Source: CAZYFH01 sp965249175 (GTDB lineage Bacteria; Acidobacteriota; Vicinamibacteria; Vicinamibacterales; UBA8438). From it: DNA of 64,000 nt. The notes under the pieces were generated by a model. It was not told the DNA's origin, ran no database searches, and saw nothing but the letters and a program-made list of their open reading frames with translations. This document shows, piece by piece, positions 27,704-34,097 of the stretch (positions within the stretch are counted from its first letter, which is position 1; each line of letters starts with the position of its first letter). The position numbers were made by a program, and so were the translations under genes. The stretch is from positions 2,418,001-2,482,000 of the forward strand of contig OZ252227.1 of NCBI GenBank assembly GCA_965249175.1, written 5' to 3'.

Positions 27704-28036
27704 TTAGCGACGTGACGGGCCCGCCGCGCTCGCGACCGTCTCCACGAGCCAGGCGTTGAGGCTCTTGCCTTCCGCCCTGGCCGCCGCCGTGGCGGCGCGG
27801 TGGACGGACGGAGAGATCCGGAGAGGAATCTTCCCAGAGAAGGGCTGATCTGGCGTCCGCCCGCGCTCGGCGCACACGGCCAGATACTCCTCCACGGACC
27901 CCTTGAAGGCCCTCCGCAGCGCGGCCACCGATGTGCCTTGGAAGGTAATGACGTCGCGGGTCCCGATCACCTCGCCGTGAAAGATCCCTGCGGCATCATC
28001 GAAGGTGACGGCAGCCCGGTATCCGTGGTACTCCAT
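27704..28036 (-). CDS. hicB: HicB-family antitoxin
   Basis: 110 residues: N-terminal partial RNase H-like HicB fold (VTFDDAAGIFHGEVIGTRDV, VAALRRAFKGSVEEYL) and a C-terminal DNA-binding domain of ribbon-helix-helix type (KIPLRISPSVHRAATAAA, KSLNAWLVETVAS). Antitoxin and operon autorepressor in HicAB modules. Starts 15 bp after hicA, in the toxin-first order usual for hicAB. Confidence 0.9.
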   Translation of the reverse strand: MEYHGYRAAVTFDDAAGIFHGEVIGTRDVITFQGTSVAALRRAFKGSVEEYLAVCAERGRTPDQPFSGKIPLRISPSVHRAATAAARAEGKSLNAWLVETVASAAGPSRR

Positions 28037-28051
28037 ATCTCGGTCCTCGTG

Positions 28052-28306
28052 TCAGGGTGTGATCCCGGCTTCCATCAGAAATCGTCTCATCGAGGCGACG
28101 GCCCCCTTGTCGGCTTCCTTCCGAGGGTGGGGGCGATGCACAATCGCGAGCACATCATTGAGGACAATCGCCACCCGCGACCCCGCGCGTTCCTCAACGT
28201 CGGCCCCGCAGGCCACCAGCAGCGACTCAATATCAGCCCAGAGAATCCCAGCGGGTGTGGGCCGGTGAAAGATCGCCGCCAACGTCCGACGGTGCTTGCG
28301 TCTCAC
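28052..28306 (-). CDS. hicA: HicA-family mRNA interferase toxin
   Basis: 84 residues of dsRNA-binding-like HicA fold: KHRRTLAAIFHRPTPAGILW, ADIESLLVACGADVEERAGS, and the catalytic His context AIVHRPHPRKEADKGAVASM. It cleaves mRNA in a ribosome-independent way. GTG start at 28306. A strong promoter with operators puts the transcript start at or next to this codon, so translation is probably leaderless. Confidence 0.9.
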   Translation of the reverse strand: MRRKHRRTLAAIFHRPTPAGILWADIESLLVACGADVEERAGSRVAIVLNDVLAIVHRPHPRKEADKGAVASMRRFLMEAGITP

Positions 28307-28312
28307 TCAGTA

Positions 28313-28342
28313 ATGATATCAAAACCTGATATCACATGTCAA
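28313..28342 (-). promoter_or_regulatory. hicAB promoter with two palindromic operator boxes
   Basis: Minus strand: TTGACA (28342-28337), 18-bp spacer, TATCAT (28318-28313, 5/6). Two identical palindromes TGATATCA (28327-28334 and 28314-28321), 5 bp apart, fill the spacer and overlap the -10. That is ideal for binding two RHH-type HicB dimers and blocking polymerase. The start codon lies 6 nt after the -10. Confidence 0.75.
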
Positions 28343-28353
28343 GGACGGCATTC

Positions 28354-28581
28354 TCACAGCGTCCACCCCGTCCACATCACCTGCCCCAGCACCACCGCGT
28401 CTCGCGGCCACGGTACTGGCTTGTACGCCGTGTTGTCGCTGACGAGCGACCAGCCGTCGTCGTCCCGCTGAAGCCGCTTCACAACCGGGCCGTCGTCGGT
28501 GCGCACCGCGAAGATTTTGTCCCGCCGCCGGGTGGTGCGCTGAAAGTCCACGAGGATCATCGCGCGGTGCTGCAGCGTCGG
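28354..28581 (-). pseudogene. Truncated S24 repressor C-terminus, tail 1 (type A)
   Basis: Reads PTLQHRAMILVDFQRTTR, then RRDKIFAVRTDDGPVVKRLQ, and ends VVLGQVMWTGWTL. It aligns with residues 163-241 of the intact repressor at 30675-31400. Homology begins exactly at the stop codon of the upstream membrane gene (28582-28584), three residues after where the catalytic Ser would be. It keeps the Lys but cannot self-cleave and has no HTH. Confidence 0.8.
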
Positions 28582-29103
28582 CTACGGCGCGAGTCCAACG
28601 ATTAGCCGTATTTCGCCGACTGGCTGTGAGGTCGTCTCTTCGAGACTCACGTCGAACCCGCCCTGGTTCAACGCCAGTTGCAGCCTGAGCGCCTGATCGT
28701 CCTCGTCGCCTGACGCTGCGACGTGCACCGAGAGGCCAACCGGGGCCGGGCCGAGCGTCGGGCCCCCGTCCACACTCGCCACGGTCCACCCGGCATCGCG
28801 GAGGAGGCCGGCCAGCGTCTCGGCGAACACAGACGGTTCGACCACGCTGCCCCCGACGTAGCTCACGACAACCTGGACCTCGTGTGGCCCGGTTCGCAGC
28901 GACTCGATGATTGCGGCGCGGGCGGGAGGCTCGATCGTGCGTGGGTTCTCACGTGCTGAGGGACTTGACTCGGCTAAGGCGAGACGCTGTTCCATCACCG
29001 CGTGACGTTCGGTGTAAAACAGGTGCGTCCCGTAGACCGAGAGCCCCACAAGAAGGATCGCCGACACCGGAGCGTCACGCCACGCTCGCATTTCTCGCTT
29101 CAT
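28582..29103 (-). CDS. Single-pass membrane protein of unknown function (array cargo)
   Basis: 173 residues from ATG 29103 (MKREMRAWRDAPVSAILLVG); an in-frame TTG at 29139 would add 12. One transmembrane helix (about 11-28), a charged linker and an alpha/beta C-terminal domain (PHEVQVVVSYVGGSVVEPSV, then WTVASVDGGPTLGPAPVGL). Its stop codon abuts repressor tail 1. Position behind a phage repressor suggests a lysogenic conversion or exclusion gene by analogy with rex; this is inference. Confidence 0.55.
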   Translation of the reverse strand: MKREMRAWRDAPVSAILLVGLSVYGTHLFYTERHAVMEQRLALAESSPSARENPRTIEPPARAAIIESLRTGPHEVQVVVSYVGGSVVEPSVFAETLAGLLRDAGWTVASVDGGPTLGPAPVGLSVHVAASGDEDDQALRLQLALNQGGFDVSLEETTSQPVGEIRLIVGLAP

Positions 29104-29152
29104 CCACGCTGACGATTGAACGGCAAGTGTCTCGAACAACTCTACACTCCTA

Positions 29153-29318
29153 TCAGAACGTCCTGGCCGCCCATTTCACCTCGCCGATCACTTCAGCGCT
29201 GGCCGGCCAGGGCCGCGTGGGCCAGTGCTGCTTGTCCGGGTTGTCGCTCACCAGCTGCCAGTTGCCCGCTCGACTCTTCCCCGCCCGCTTGACGATGCGG
29301 ATGACGACGCGCGTTAAA
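29153..29318 (-). pseudogene. Truncated S24 repressor C-terminus, tail 2 (type B)
   Basis: Reads RIVKRAGKSRAGNWQLVSDN and ends AEVIGEVKWAARTF, nearly identical to the C-terminus of the intact repressor. Homology starts immediately after the stop codon of the upstream 87-residue gene (29319-29321). No HTH and no catalytic Ser. Confidence 0.8.
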
Positions 29319-29582
29319 CTATAGGTGTTTCCAGTCGGCCCGCTCGTCATCGGGGGTGATCAGTGTCAAGTAGTAATGCGCCGTCGCCAACGTCTCCATC
29401 GCCGCCGTCGTCTCGTCCGTCTGGTGCAAGTCCTCCAGCTGGCGATAGAGTCGCTCGACATTCCGATCAAGAGATTCTACGAATGCTGGCTCGTGCTCAC
29501 CGATGGTTCGCGCAAGCGCGGCGAGGAGAGCGGCGGTGCCCGACGTGGGACGAACTGCACGATCCGCTTGACGAGTCGTCAT
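29319..29582 (-). CDS. Small acidic helical protein, unknown (array cargo)
   Basis: 87 residues starting MTTRQADRAVRPTSG, with helices ERLYRQLEDLHQTDETTAA and ATAHYYLTLITPDDERADW. AGGAA lies about 7 nt before the ATG. Sits between repressor tails 2 and 3. No family recognised. Confidence 0.5.
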   Translation of the reverse strand: MTTRQADRAVRPTSGTAALLAALARTIGEHEPAFVESLDRNVERLYRQLEDLHQTDETTAAMETLATAHYYLTLITPDDERADWKHL

Positions 29583-29619
29583 AGGGGGTTCCTCTTAGAC
29601 CTTTCTCTCATACCTCACC

Positions 29620-29745
29620 TCACAGCGTCCGCCCCGTCCACATCACCTGCCCCAGCACCACGGCCTCGCGCGGCCACGGGATCGGCTCATACGCCGGGTT
29701 GTCGCTCACCAATTGCCAGCCGTCCTCGGTGCGCTGAAGCCGCTT
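29620..29745 (-). pseudogene. Truncated S24 repressor C-terminus, tail 3 (type A)
   Basis: Reads KRLQRTEDGWQLVSDNPAYE and ends AVVLGQVMWTGRTL, closest to tails 1 and 5. Upstream of the KR codons the sequence switches to a short piece resembling the type B repressor (29749-29768, sharing GGCACCCGCCCT with the intact gene), so this is a mosaic junction. Confidence 0.75.
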
Positions 29746-29768
29746 CCCAGCTGGCCCGGCACCCGCCC

Positions 29769-29839
29769 TCAGAACGTCCGCGCCGCCCACTTCACCTCGC
29801 CCAACACGACGGCATCGGCTGGCCAGGGCCGCGTGGGCA
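29769..29839 (-). pseudogene. Truncated S24 repressor C-terminus, tail 4 (type B)
   Basis: The shortest copy: PTRPWPADAVVLGEVKWAARTF then stop (29769-29771), about the last 23 codons of the repressor. It follows the 95-residue gene and directly precedes tail 3. Confidence 0.75.
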
Positions 29840-29868
29840 GCAAGAAGGCAGCGCCTACATCCGAAACC

Positions 29869-30156
29869 CTACTTCTTGCGCTTGGCGGCTTTCCGCCCAG
29901 TCGCGGCTGCCAGTCGCTGCTGAAACCCGCCAGGTCCAGACAGCATGTACTTGCACATCCTTTCCATGTCAGCTGGCGAGGCTGTCAGCACACCGTCTTG
30001 TATCTGCCCCTGGAGACGCCGCAACAACGTCTGATACCCTCCGCGCCCGACAACCGGCTTCGCCAATGCTCGCTGTTCGGCAGTGCTGAGCTTGATTCTC
30101 ACTTCGTCGGCCACTGTCTCACTCCTTCCCAAAATCAAAATCTTCTCGTCTTGCAT
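29869..30156 (-). CDS. Small basic protein, unknown (array cargo)
   Basis: 95 residues from ATG 30156 (MQDEKILILGRSETVADEVR), helical, with a lysine/arginine-rich C-terminus (RKAAKRKK). A longer in-frame start at 30195 would fall inside tail 5 and is unlikely. Lies between tails 5 and 4. The basic tail suggests nucleic-acid binding; no family recognised. Confidence 0.55.
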   Translation of the reverse strand: MQDEKILILGRSETVADEVRIKLSTAEQRALAKPVVGRGGYQTLLRRLQGQIQDGVLTASPADMERMCKYMLSGPGGFQQRLAAATGRKAAKRKK

Positions 30157-30173
30157 CGTCGAGTAGAGCCCAA

Positions 30174-30341
30174 CTATAGCGTCCGCCCCGTCCACATGAC
30201 TTGCCCGAGCACCTGAGCGTCACGCGGCCACGGGATCGGCTTGTAGGCTTTGTTGTCGCTCACCAGCCACCAGCCGTCGTCGTCCCGCTGAAGCCGCTTG
30301 ACGATGGGACCGTCCTCGGCGCGCACCGCGAAGATCTTGTC
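30174..30341 (-). pseudogene. Truncated S24 repressor C-terminus, tail 5 (type A)
   Basis: Reads RDKIFAVRAEDGPIVKRLQR and ends AQVLGQVMWTGRTL, stop 30174-30176. Immediately upstream is a 25-bp stretch (30342-30366) identical to the integrase 5' coding region at 27623-27647, marking an illegitimate recombination junction. Confidence 0.8.
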
Positions 30342-30426
30342 CCTTCGGCGACGCGGGTGCGGCGGCGCGTGGCGGGCGGAGCAGCGGGGGATGCGCTACC
30401 ATGAATCGCGACGGGAGGGATGAGTG

Positions 30427-30678
30427 ATGAGCACCAAGGTTGACGTGACGCCGGAGATGATCGCGGCGGGCATCAGCGCGTATCGGTCGTGCGCCAGTCA
30501 CGATGAGCTAAGCTTTTCCACTCCCGCGGAAGTGGTGGAGGAGGTGTTGCGGGCCGGTCTTGCTGTCGCTCCGAAGACAGCCACGCAAGATGATGGTCGA
30601 ACTCGACTAAGTCCTGATACGTCATCCGAAGAACCTCACGTTCACGAGTCTCTGGCTTTTTCTCCATCTCAAACCTAG
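30427..30678 (+). CDS. Small phage-type protein of unknown function
   Basis: 83 residues starting MSTKVDVTPEMIAAGISAYR, a pattern seen in small accessory phage proteins (TPEMIxAG). A GGGAGGG element precedes the ATG. The second half (after about residue 50) is low in character and lies antisense to another open frame, so the true C-terminus may be altered. It is the only plus-strand candidate inside the array and ends overlapping the repressor stop. Confidence 0.45.
   Translation: MSTKVDVTPEMIAAGISAYRSCASHDELSFSTPAEVVEEVLRAGLAVAPKTATQDDGRTRLSPDTSSEEPHVHESLAFSPSQT
30473..30667 (-). CDS. Possible small ORF downstream of the S24 repressor
   Basis: 64 codons starting MEKKPETREREVLRMTYQDL, 7 nt after the repressor stop and in the same orientation as the other array genes. 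It is antisense to 30427-30678, so at most one is likely functional. The ribosome site is weak. Kept because its position is what a co-transcribed cargo gene would have. Confidence 0.25.
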   Translation of the reverse strand: MEKKPETREREVLRMTYQDLVEFDHHLAWLSSERQQDRPATPPPPLPREWKSLAHRDWRTTDTR

Positions 30679-31400
30679 AACGTCCGCGCCGCCCACTTCA
30701 CCTCGCCGATGACTTCGGCGTCGGCTGGCCACCGCAGCGTGGGCCATTTCTGCTTATCTGGGTGATCGCTCACCAGTTGCCAGGCACCCGCCCTGTTTTT
30801 TCCCGTCCGCTTGACGATTAGCCCGTCGTCCGTGCGCACCACATAGATCCGCCCCACGCGGCGGGTCCGCCGGTTGCGGTCGATCAGGATTGAACAGCCG
30901 TCGACGAGCGTGGGCTCCATGGACGTGCCCTTGACGCCGAGCACCTTGCACTGCCGGGCCACGAGGCCGTGCTTGCGGAGCCATGACCGGCGAAACCTGA
31001 TCCGATCCTTGACGCGCTCGAAGTCGACGACGGCCCCGGAACCGGCCGCGGTGTCGAGTTCCATCACGTCCACGCTGTGGCCGTCCTCCTCGTCCGTCGT
31101 CACCGCGCTCGCGTCGTCCAGCTCGCTCACCTTGGCCCGCTCCTGGACCACCTTGGCCGTGAGCCGGGCCGAGGGCGTGGGATCGTCCGTGAGGCCGAGC
31201 AGGTAGTCGGCTGACTTTCCCGTTGCGGTAGCCAGCCGCCCGAGTGTGCTAGCGGTAGGTTGGTTAACGCCATTCTCGAATCGGGAAATAGAGGGATGGG
31301 TTAAGCCTGCCGCACGTGCAAGCGCCACTTGGCTCATTCCGCCACGTGCGGCCCTGAGATTCTCCCCAATAGCCAGTCGGTCAGCTTGACGCATACGCAC
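30675..31400 (-). CDS. Phage CI-like repressor: XRE HTH plus S24 (LexA-type) autoprotease
   Basis: 241 residues. XRE HTH at 12-70 (MSQVALARAAGLTHPSISRF), linker with an Ala-Gly cleavage site (DTAAGSGAV, 119-120), catalytic Ser160 in GTSMEPTLVDG and Lys197 in DGLIVKRTG. Expected to be cleaved after RecA activation. GTG at 31400 sits 6 nt after a TAAAAT -10, suggesting a leaderless transcript; ATG 31394 is an alternative. It is divergent from the Cro-like ORF with three operators between and around their starts. Confidence 0.92.
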   Translation of the reverse strand: MRMRQADRLAIGENLRAARGGMSQVALARAAGLTHPSISRFENGVNQPTASTLGRLATATGKSADYLLGLTDDPTPSARLTAKVVQERAKVSELDDASAVTTDEEDGHSVDVMELDTAAGSGAVVDFERVKDRIRFRRSWLRKHGLVARQCKVLGVKGTSMEPTLVDGCSILIDRNRRTRRVGRIYVVRTDDGLIVKRTGKNRAGAWQLVSDHPDKQKWPTLRWPADAEVIGEVKWAARTF

Positions 31401-31468
31401 AGAAACATTTTATTGACATTCGATGTACGTATGCGTACACTCTCCCCATGAATGTGCGTATGCGAACA
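31386..31468. promoter_or_regulatory. Lambda-like divergent promoter/operator region (three operators)
   Basis: Operators: 31424-31439 TGTACGTATGCGTACA (perfect palindrome), 31453-31468 TGTGCGTATGCGAACA, and 31386-31401 (minus strand TGTGCGTATGCGTCAA). Consensus TGTRCG-TATG-CGNACA. Rightward promoter: TTGACA 31413-31418, 17 bp, TACACT 31436-31441, start codon 31448. Leftward promoter: TAAAAT 31412-31407 with no good -35, start codon 31400. The central operator covers the rightward -10; the leftward -35 position lies within it, as in repressor-activated PRM. Confidence 0.75.
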
Positions 31469-31630
31469 TCGCTCCCGAAGCTCAGGGGGCGGATCGCCGA
31501 ACTCGGCGTGCGCCAATTCGACGTGGCACGAAGACTGGGGATAGATCCAGCGGTGCTCAGCGCCTATCTAAGGGGCCACCGGCACCATCACGACACAACA
31601 CGCCAACGCTGCCGCCACGCCGGTCGATGA
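31448..31630 (+). CDS. Cro-like HTH protein, probably truncated
   Basis: 60 residues: MNVRMRTSLPKLRGRIAELG, VRQFDVARRLGIDPAVLSAY, then LRGHR. This is a compact XRE HTH, but after LRGHR the sequence turns His/Arg-rich (HHHDTTRQRCRHAGR) and no longer looks like the family, so the 3' end may be lost. Divergent from the S24 repressor with shared operators. The ATG lies 6 nt after the -10, implying a leaderless mRNA. Confidence 0.6.
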   Translation: MNVRMRTSLPKLRGRIAELGVRQFDVARRLGIDPAVLSAYLRGHRHHHDTTRQRCRHAGR

Positions 31631-31753
31631 CGGCGCATCCGGCAGCAGCGGCGTCTCGAAGGTCCCGTCGACGTCACGTGGCAACCCCGCGAGATGCCGC
31701 AGTTCCTCGCGCGTCGCGATCGGCGCGTGTTGCGCGTCGCCCTGCAACGCCAT
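31568..31753 (-). CDS. Possible small membrane-anchored ORF
   Basis: 61 codons starting MALQGDAQHAPIATREELRH, ending in a hydrophobic stretch (GVAAALACCVVMVPVAP). The composition is protein-like, but it overlaps the end of the Cro-like ORF on the other strand and no ribosome site is clear. The rest of 31754-31877 holds a heptamer-like ACGAAGAGACACGAAAG stretch and the ribosome site of the next gene. Confidence 0.25.
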   Translation of the reverse strand: MALQGDAQHAPIATREELRHLAGLPRDVDGTFETPLLPDAPSSTGVAAALACCVVMVPVAP

Positions 31754-31877
31754 CAGCAGCGTCCCGGGACGCGACGGGTGAGACGGACGTCTGGATTCTC
31801 GGGACGAGCCGGCTCGGCGTCGACACCCGACTCGGATGAGGGCGAACACGAAGAGACACGAAAGAGAGGACGGGACG

Positions 31878-32888
31878 ATGCAGACACTGAGACAGATGGC
31901 CGTGCTGATCGGGTGCTTCCTGGGCGGCTTTCTCGCCGTGCAGCTGGCGCAGGCGACGTGGACGACGCCCCGCACGTGGGTGACGGGGGAGGTCGTCGGC
32001 GCCGGGCAGGTCAATACGCATGTCCGGGACAACCTGACCTATCTCTACAACGCCCTGACGAGTCTGGACGCGAGCGACACGACCAGCGGCGTCTTCGACG
32101 TCGCTCGGATTCCCGATCTTGGCGCGGGGACGATCACCAGCGGGACGTTTGGGCAGGCGCGGCTCGCCGCGAACTCGGTCGGCACCAGCCAAGTACGCAC
32201 AGCAATCGGCAGCACGACCGGATCGCAGGTAAGCTTCGCCGATGGCCAGGACGGCGACTCGACTGGCCAAGTCCGCTACCTCTTTGCCCTGCACGACTAT
32301 GCGTTTATGCCCTCCATTGCCTGTGCCCAGGCGGCTGATGAGGACGGCCTCGCCGGTCGGCTCTCCCCGTATCAGGAGCAGGGGTCGGGCAGCGCCCCCA
32401 CCGACACCGTGGGGCGATTCGCGATGGCTGGCTCCTGTAGTACCGTCCGGTGGCGCTATCTCACCTCGTCTGACACTCCGTCGATCTGGGTGGTGATCGA
32501 CACCACGACCGGAGATATCTATGCCCTCTGGGAGGCGGAGGACCCCATCGCGGTCCCGCCGCTGATGGCCGAGCCGGGGCAGCGGGCCCTCGACATCGGC
32601 GTGCCCGCGCTGATGGATCTGCACACGCTCTACGGCCAGCTGACGGCCACCCAACAGACGGCCGTGCTGGAGACGCTCCGCGCGACCGTCGTGACGCGGC
32701 GCGGCTGGCTTGCGAGACTGACGGCACTCAGCGACTTGGATGGGATCGAGGCACGCTACGAGCCGAGCGGACGGCTGTGGGCGCTCCGTGCGCTCGCGAC
32801 CGCGATCGATCTATCGGTGGGCGAGTATGCGGCAACGCGGCTGCGCGTCAACCCGGCGACGGATGCCTGGGTCGTACGAACACTATGA
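31878..32888 (+). CDS. Tail-fibre-like protein with signal/anchor sequence
   Basis: 336 residues from ATG 31878, with AGAGAGGA about 9 nt upstream. N-terminal hydrophobic segment (MAVLIGCFLGGFLAVQLAQA, 7-26), then a phage virion-type repeat-rich region: WTTPRTWVTGEVVGAGQVNT, HVRDNLTYLYNALTS, and TTSGVFDVARIPDLGAGTIT-like fibre repeats. The C-terminal half is unique. Such proteins are tail or receptor-binding components, but there are no other structural genes here and the leader is unusual for a virion protein. Overlaps the sulfotransferase end by 6 nt. Confidence 0.65.
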   Translation: MQTLRQMAVLIGCFLGGFLAVQLAQATWTTPRTWVTGEVVGAGQVNTHVRDNLTYLYNALTSLDASDTTSGVFDVARIPDLGAGTITSGTFGQARLAANSVGTSQVRTAIGSTTGSQVSFADGQDGDSTGQVRYLFALHDYAFMPSIACAQAADEDGLAGRLSPYQEQGSGSAPTDTVGRFAMAGSCSTVRWRYLTSSDTPSIWVVIDTTTGDIYALWEAEDPIAVPPLMAEPGQRALDIGVPALMDLHTLYGQLTATQQTAVLETLRATVVTRRGWLARLTALSDLDGIEARYEPSGRLWALRALATAIDLSVGEYAATRLRVNPATDAWVVRTL

Positions 32889-33860
32889 CGGATCGCCGCC
32901 CCGGCGGAGCCTCGCCAGCAGCGCATAGTCCTCCGCGTATGCCATGCGAACCCGTGCCACGGCATCCGCCGATAATGCCACGCGGTCAGCCGGCAGTGCA
33001 TCACTGCAGTTGAGGTGCGGCAGCTTAGGATGAGTGATGCCCAGCTCGCGGGCGGCATCGGCCTGGAGCGTTTCGCAGCGTAGGAGCTTCAGCCTTGGGT
33101 CGTTCAGTGAGAGCCCTCGTAGATACCGACTCTGCGGCATCACAAAGTAGTGATGCTCGACGAACGCCGGAAACACTACCGACATCACGAATGCCTCCAG
33201 AGACGAAAAGCGAGTGAATATCCAGAGCGAGTTGGTGTGGCTGTACATGTGCACAAACATGTGCACAAACTTGAACATGGACCGCAACCGGTCGATGGGG
33301 TCACGAACCGACACGACGATGACTGTCACGGGCACACGCCTGGACCGATGGATTAGCTCGTACGCGAAGTGGCCTTGGTCCGGCAGACGGAGTGCGGCGC
33401 GGATGGACTTCCCGGCGGTTTTTGGAATGTGCACGTGAATGATCGGGCAGTCTTGGGTGTCTTGCCTCCGCTGCCGCCAGCTGCGCCAGGCTAGGATTTG
33501 AGTATGCAGCACGGAGTACCAACGGGCAAGACGTTTTCCGCCCCCAAGGCGCACCTGCATCAGCATGACGATCCCGAGCACAGCGACGAGATTTAGGACC
33601 GCCTGGTGGAGAAGCTTGCGCCAAATCCAGTACGGAAGTGGACGCCGCCAATTTCTGCTGGTCAGCCAGCGAATCTGTCTTGCCAGCCCTGTTCTGACCC
33701 GTTCCGGGGTTCCTTGCCTGCCTGCTTCATCTTCGAGAAGGGCAACTCGACGTCGCGCACCGCGCCTTTCTTGTCCAACGCTCTCACTGCCAGCCGCACT
33801 GCCAGCCGTTTCTGCGTCTACCAGCCTCTTTCTGCGTACTTCTGCGTACCTCTGCGGCAT
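32883..33860 (-). CDS. Sulfotransferase family protein
   Basis: Transfers sulfate from PAPS to an unknown acceptor. 5'-phosphosulfate loop CPIIHVHIPKTAGKSIRAAL and 3'-phosphate site VIVVSVRDPIDRLRSMFKF are clear. The longest frame has 325 residues, but the first 60-100 have atypical codon use; MLMQVRLGGGKRLARW at 33566 gives a 227-residue protein of usual size. A hydrophobic stretch (VLNLVAVLGIVMLM) before it could be a membrane anchor. It could modify surface polysaccharide (lysogenic conversion). Confidence 0.8.
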   Translation of the reverse strand: MPQRYAEVRRKRLVDAETAGSAAGSESVGQERRGARRRVALLEDEAGRQGTPERVRTGLARQIRWLTSRNWRRPLPYWIWRKLLHQAVLNLVAVLGIVMLMQVRLGGGKRLARWYSVLHTQILAWRSWRQRRQDTQDCPIIHVHIPKTAGKSIRAALRLPDQGHFAYELIHRSRRVPVTVIVVSVRDPIDRLRSMFKFVHMFVHMYSHTNSLWIFTRFSSLEAFVMSVVFPAFVEHHYFVMPQSRYLRGLSLNDPRLKLLRCETLQADAARELGITHPKLPHLNCSDALPADRVALSADAVARVRMAYAEDYALLARLRRGGDPS

Positions 33861-33911
33861 GGTTTCCTCAATGAATACGGTATTTGTTGGGGTTTTGGCA
33901 TTTCACGAAAT

Positions 33912-33952
<41 letters not shown>

Positions 33953-34001
33953 GTCGGACGAGGTGTGGTTGGCGTCGCCACCACGCCGATGCCAGTCCAG
34001 G

Positions 34002-34007
34002 ATTCTA
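34002..34007 (-). promoter_or_regulatory. Candidate ancestral tRNA-Ala promoter -10
   Basis: Minus-strand TAGAAT about 50 nt upstream of the displaced tRNA 5' half; no strong -35. After integration it points into the element, toward the sulfotransferase gene. Confidence 0.3.
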
Positions 34008-34084
34008 CACTACTGCCTTGTAGAGGCTGTCGCGACACCGACCGCTGAGCACCCGTGTCACAAGCGCGTGTCTGTGATGGGTTC

Positions 34085-34090
34085 TATACT
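34085..34090 (+). promoter_or_regulatory. -10 element 7 nt before the pfkA ATG
   Basis: TATACT (5/6) followed by 7 nt and the ATG at 34098. Predicted start falls at the start codon. No clear -35. Confidence 0.4.
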
Positions 34091-34097
34091 CACGGCC

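Noticed and set aside
33790..33870. Repeated TTCTGCGTAC words near the right end of the element, considered as a CRISPR or regulatory repeat
   Set aside because: Short imperfect heptamer-like repetition (as also at 31850) without spacers of constant length; it resembles common low-complexity intergenic sequence.
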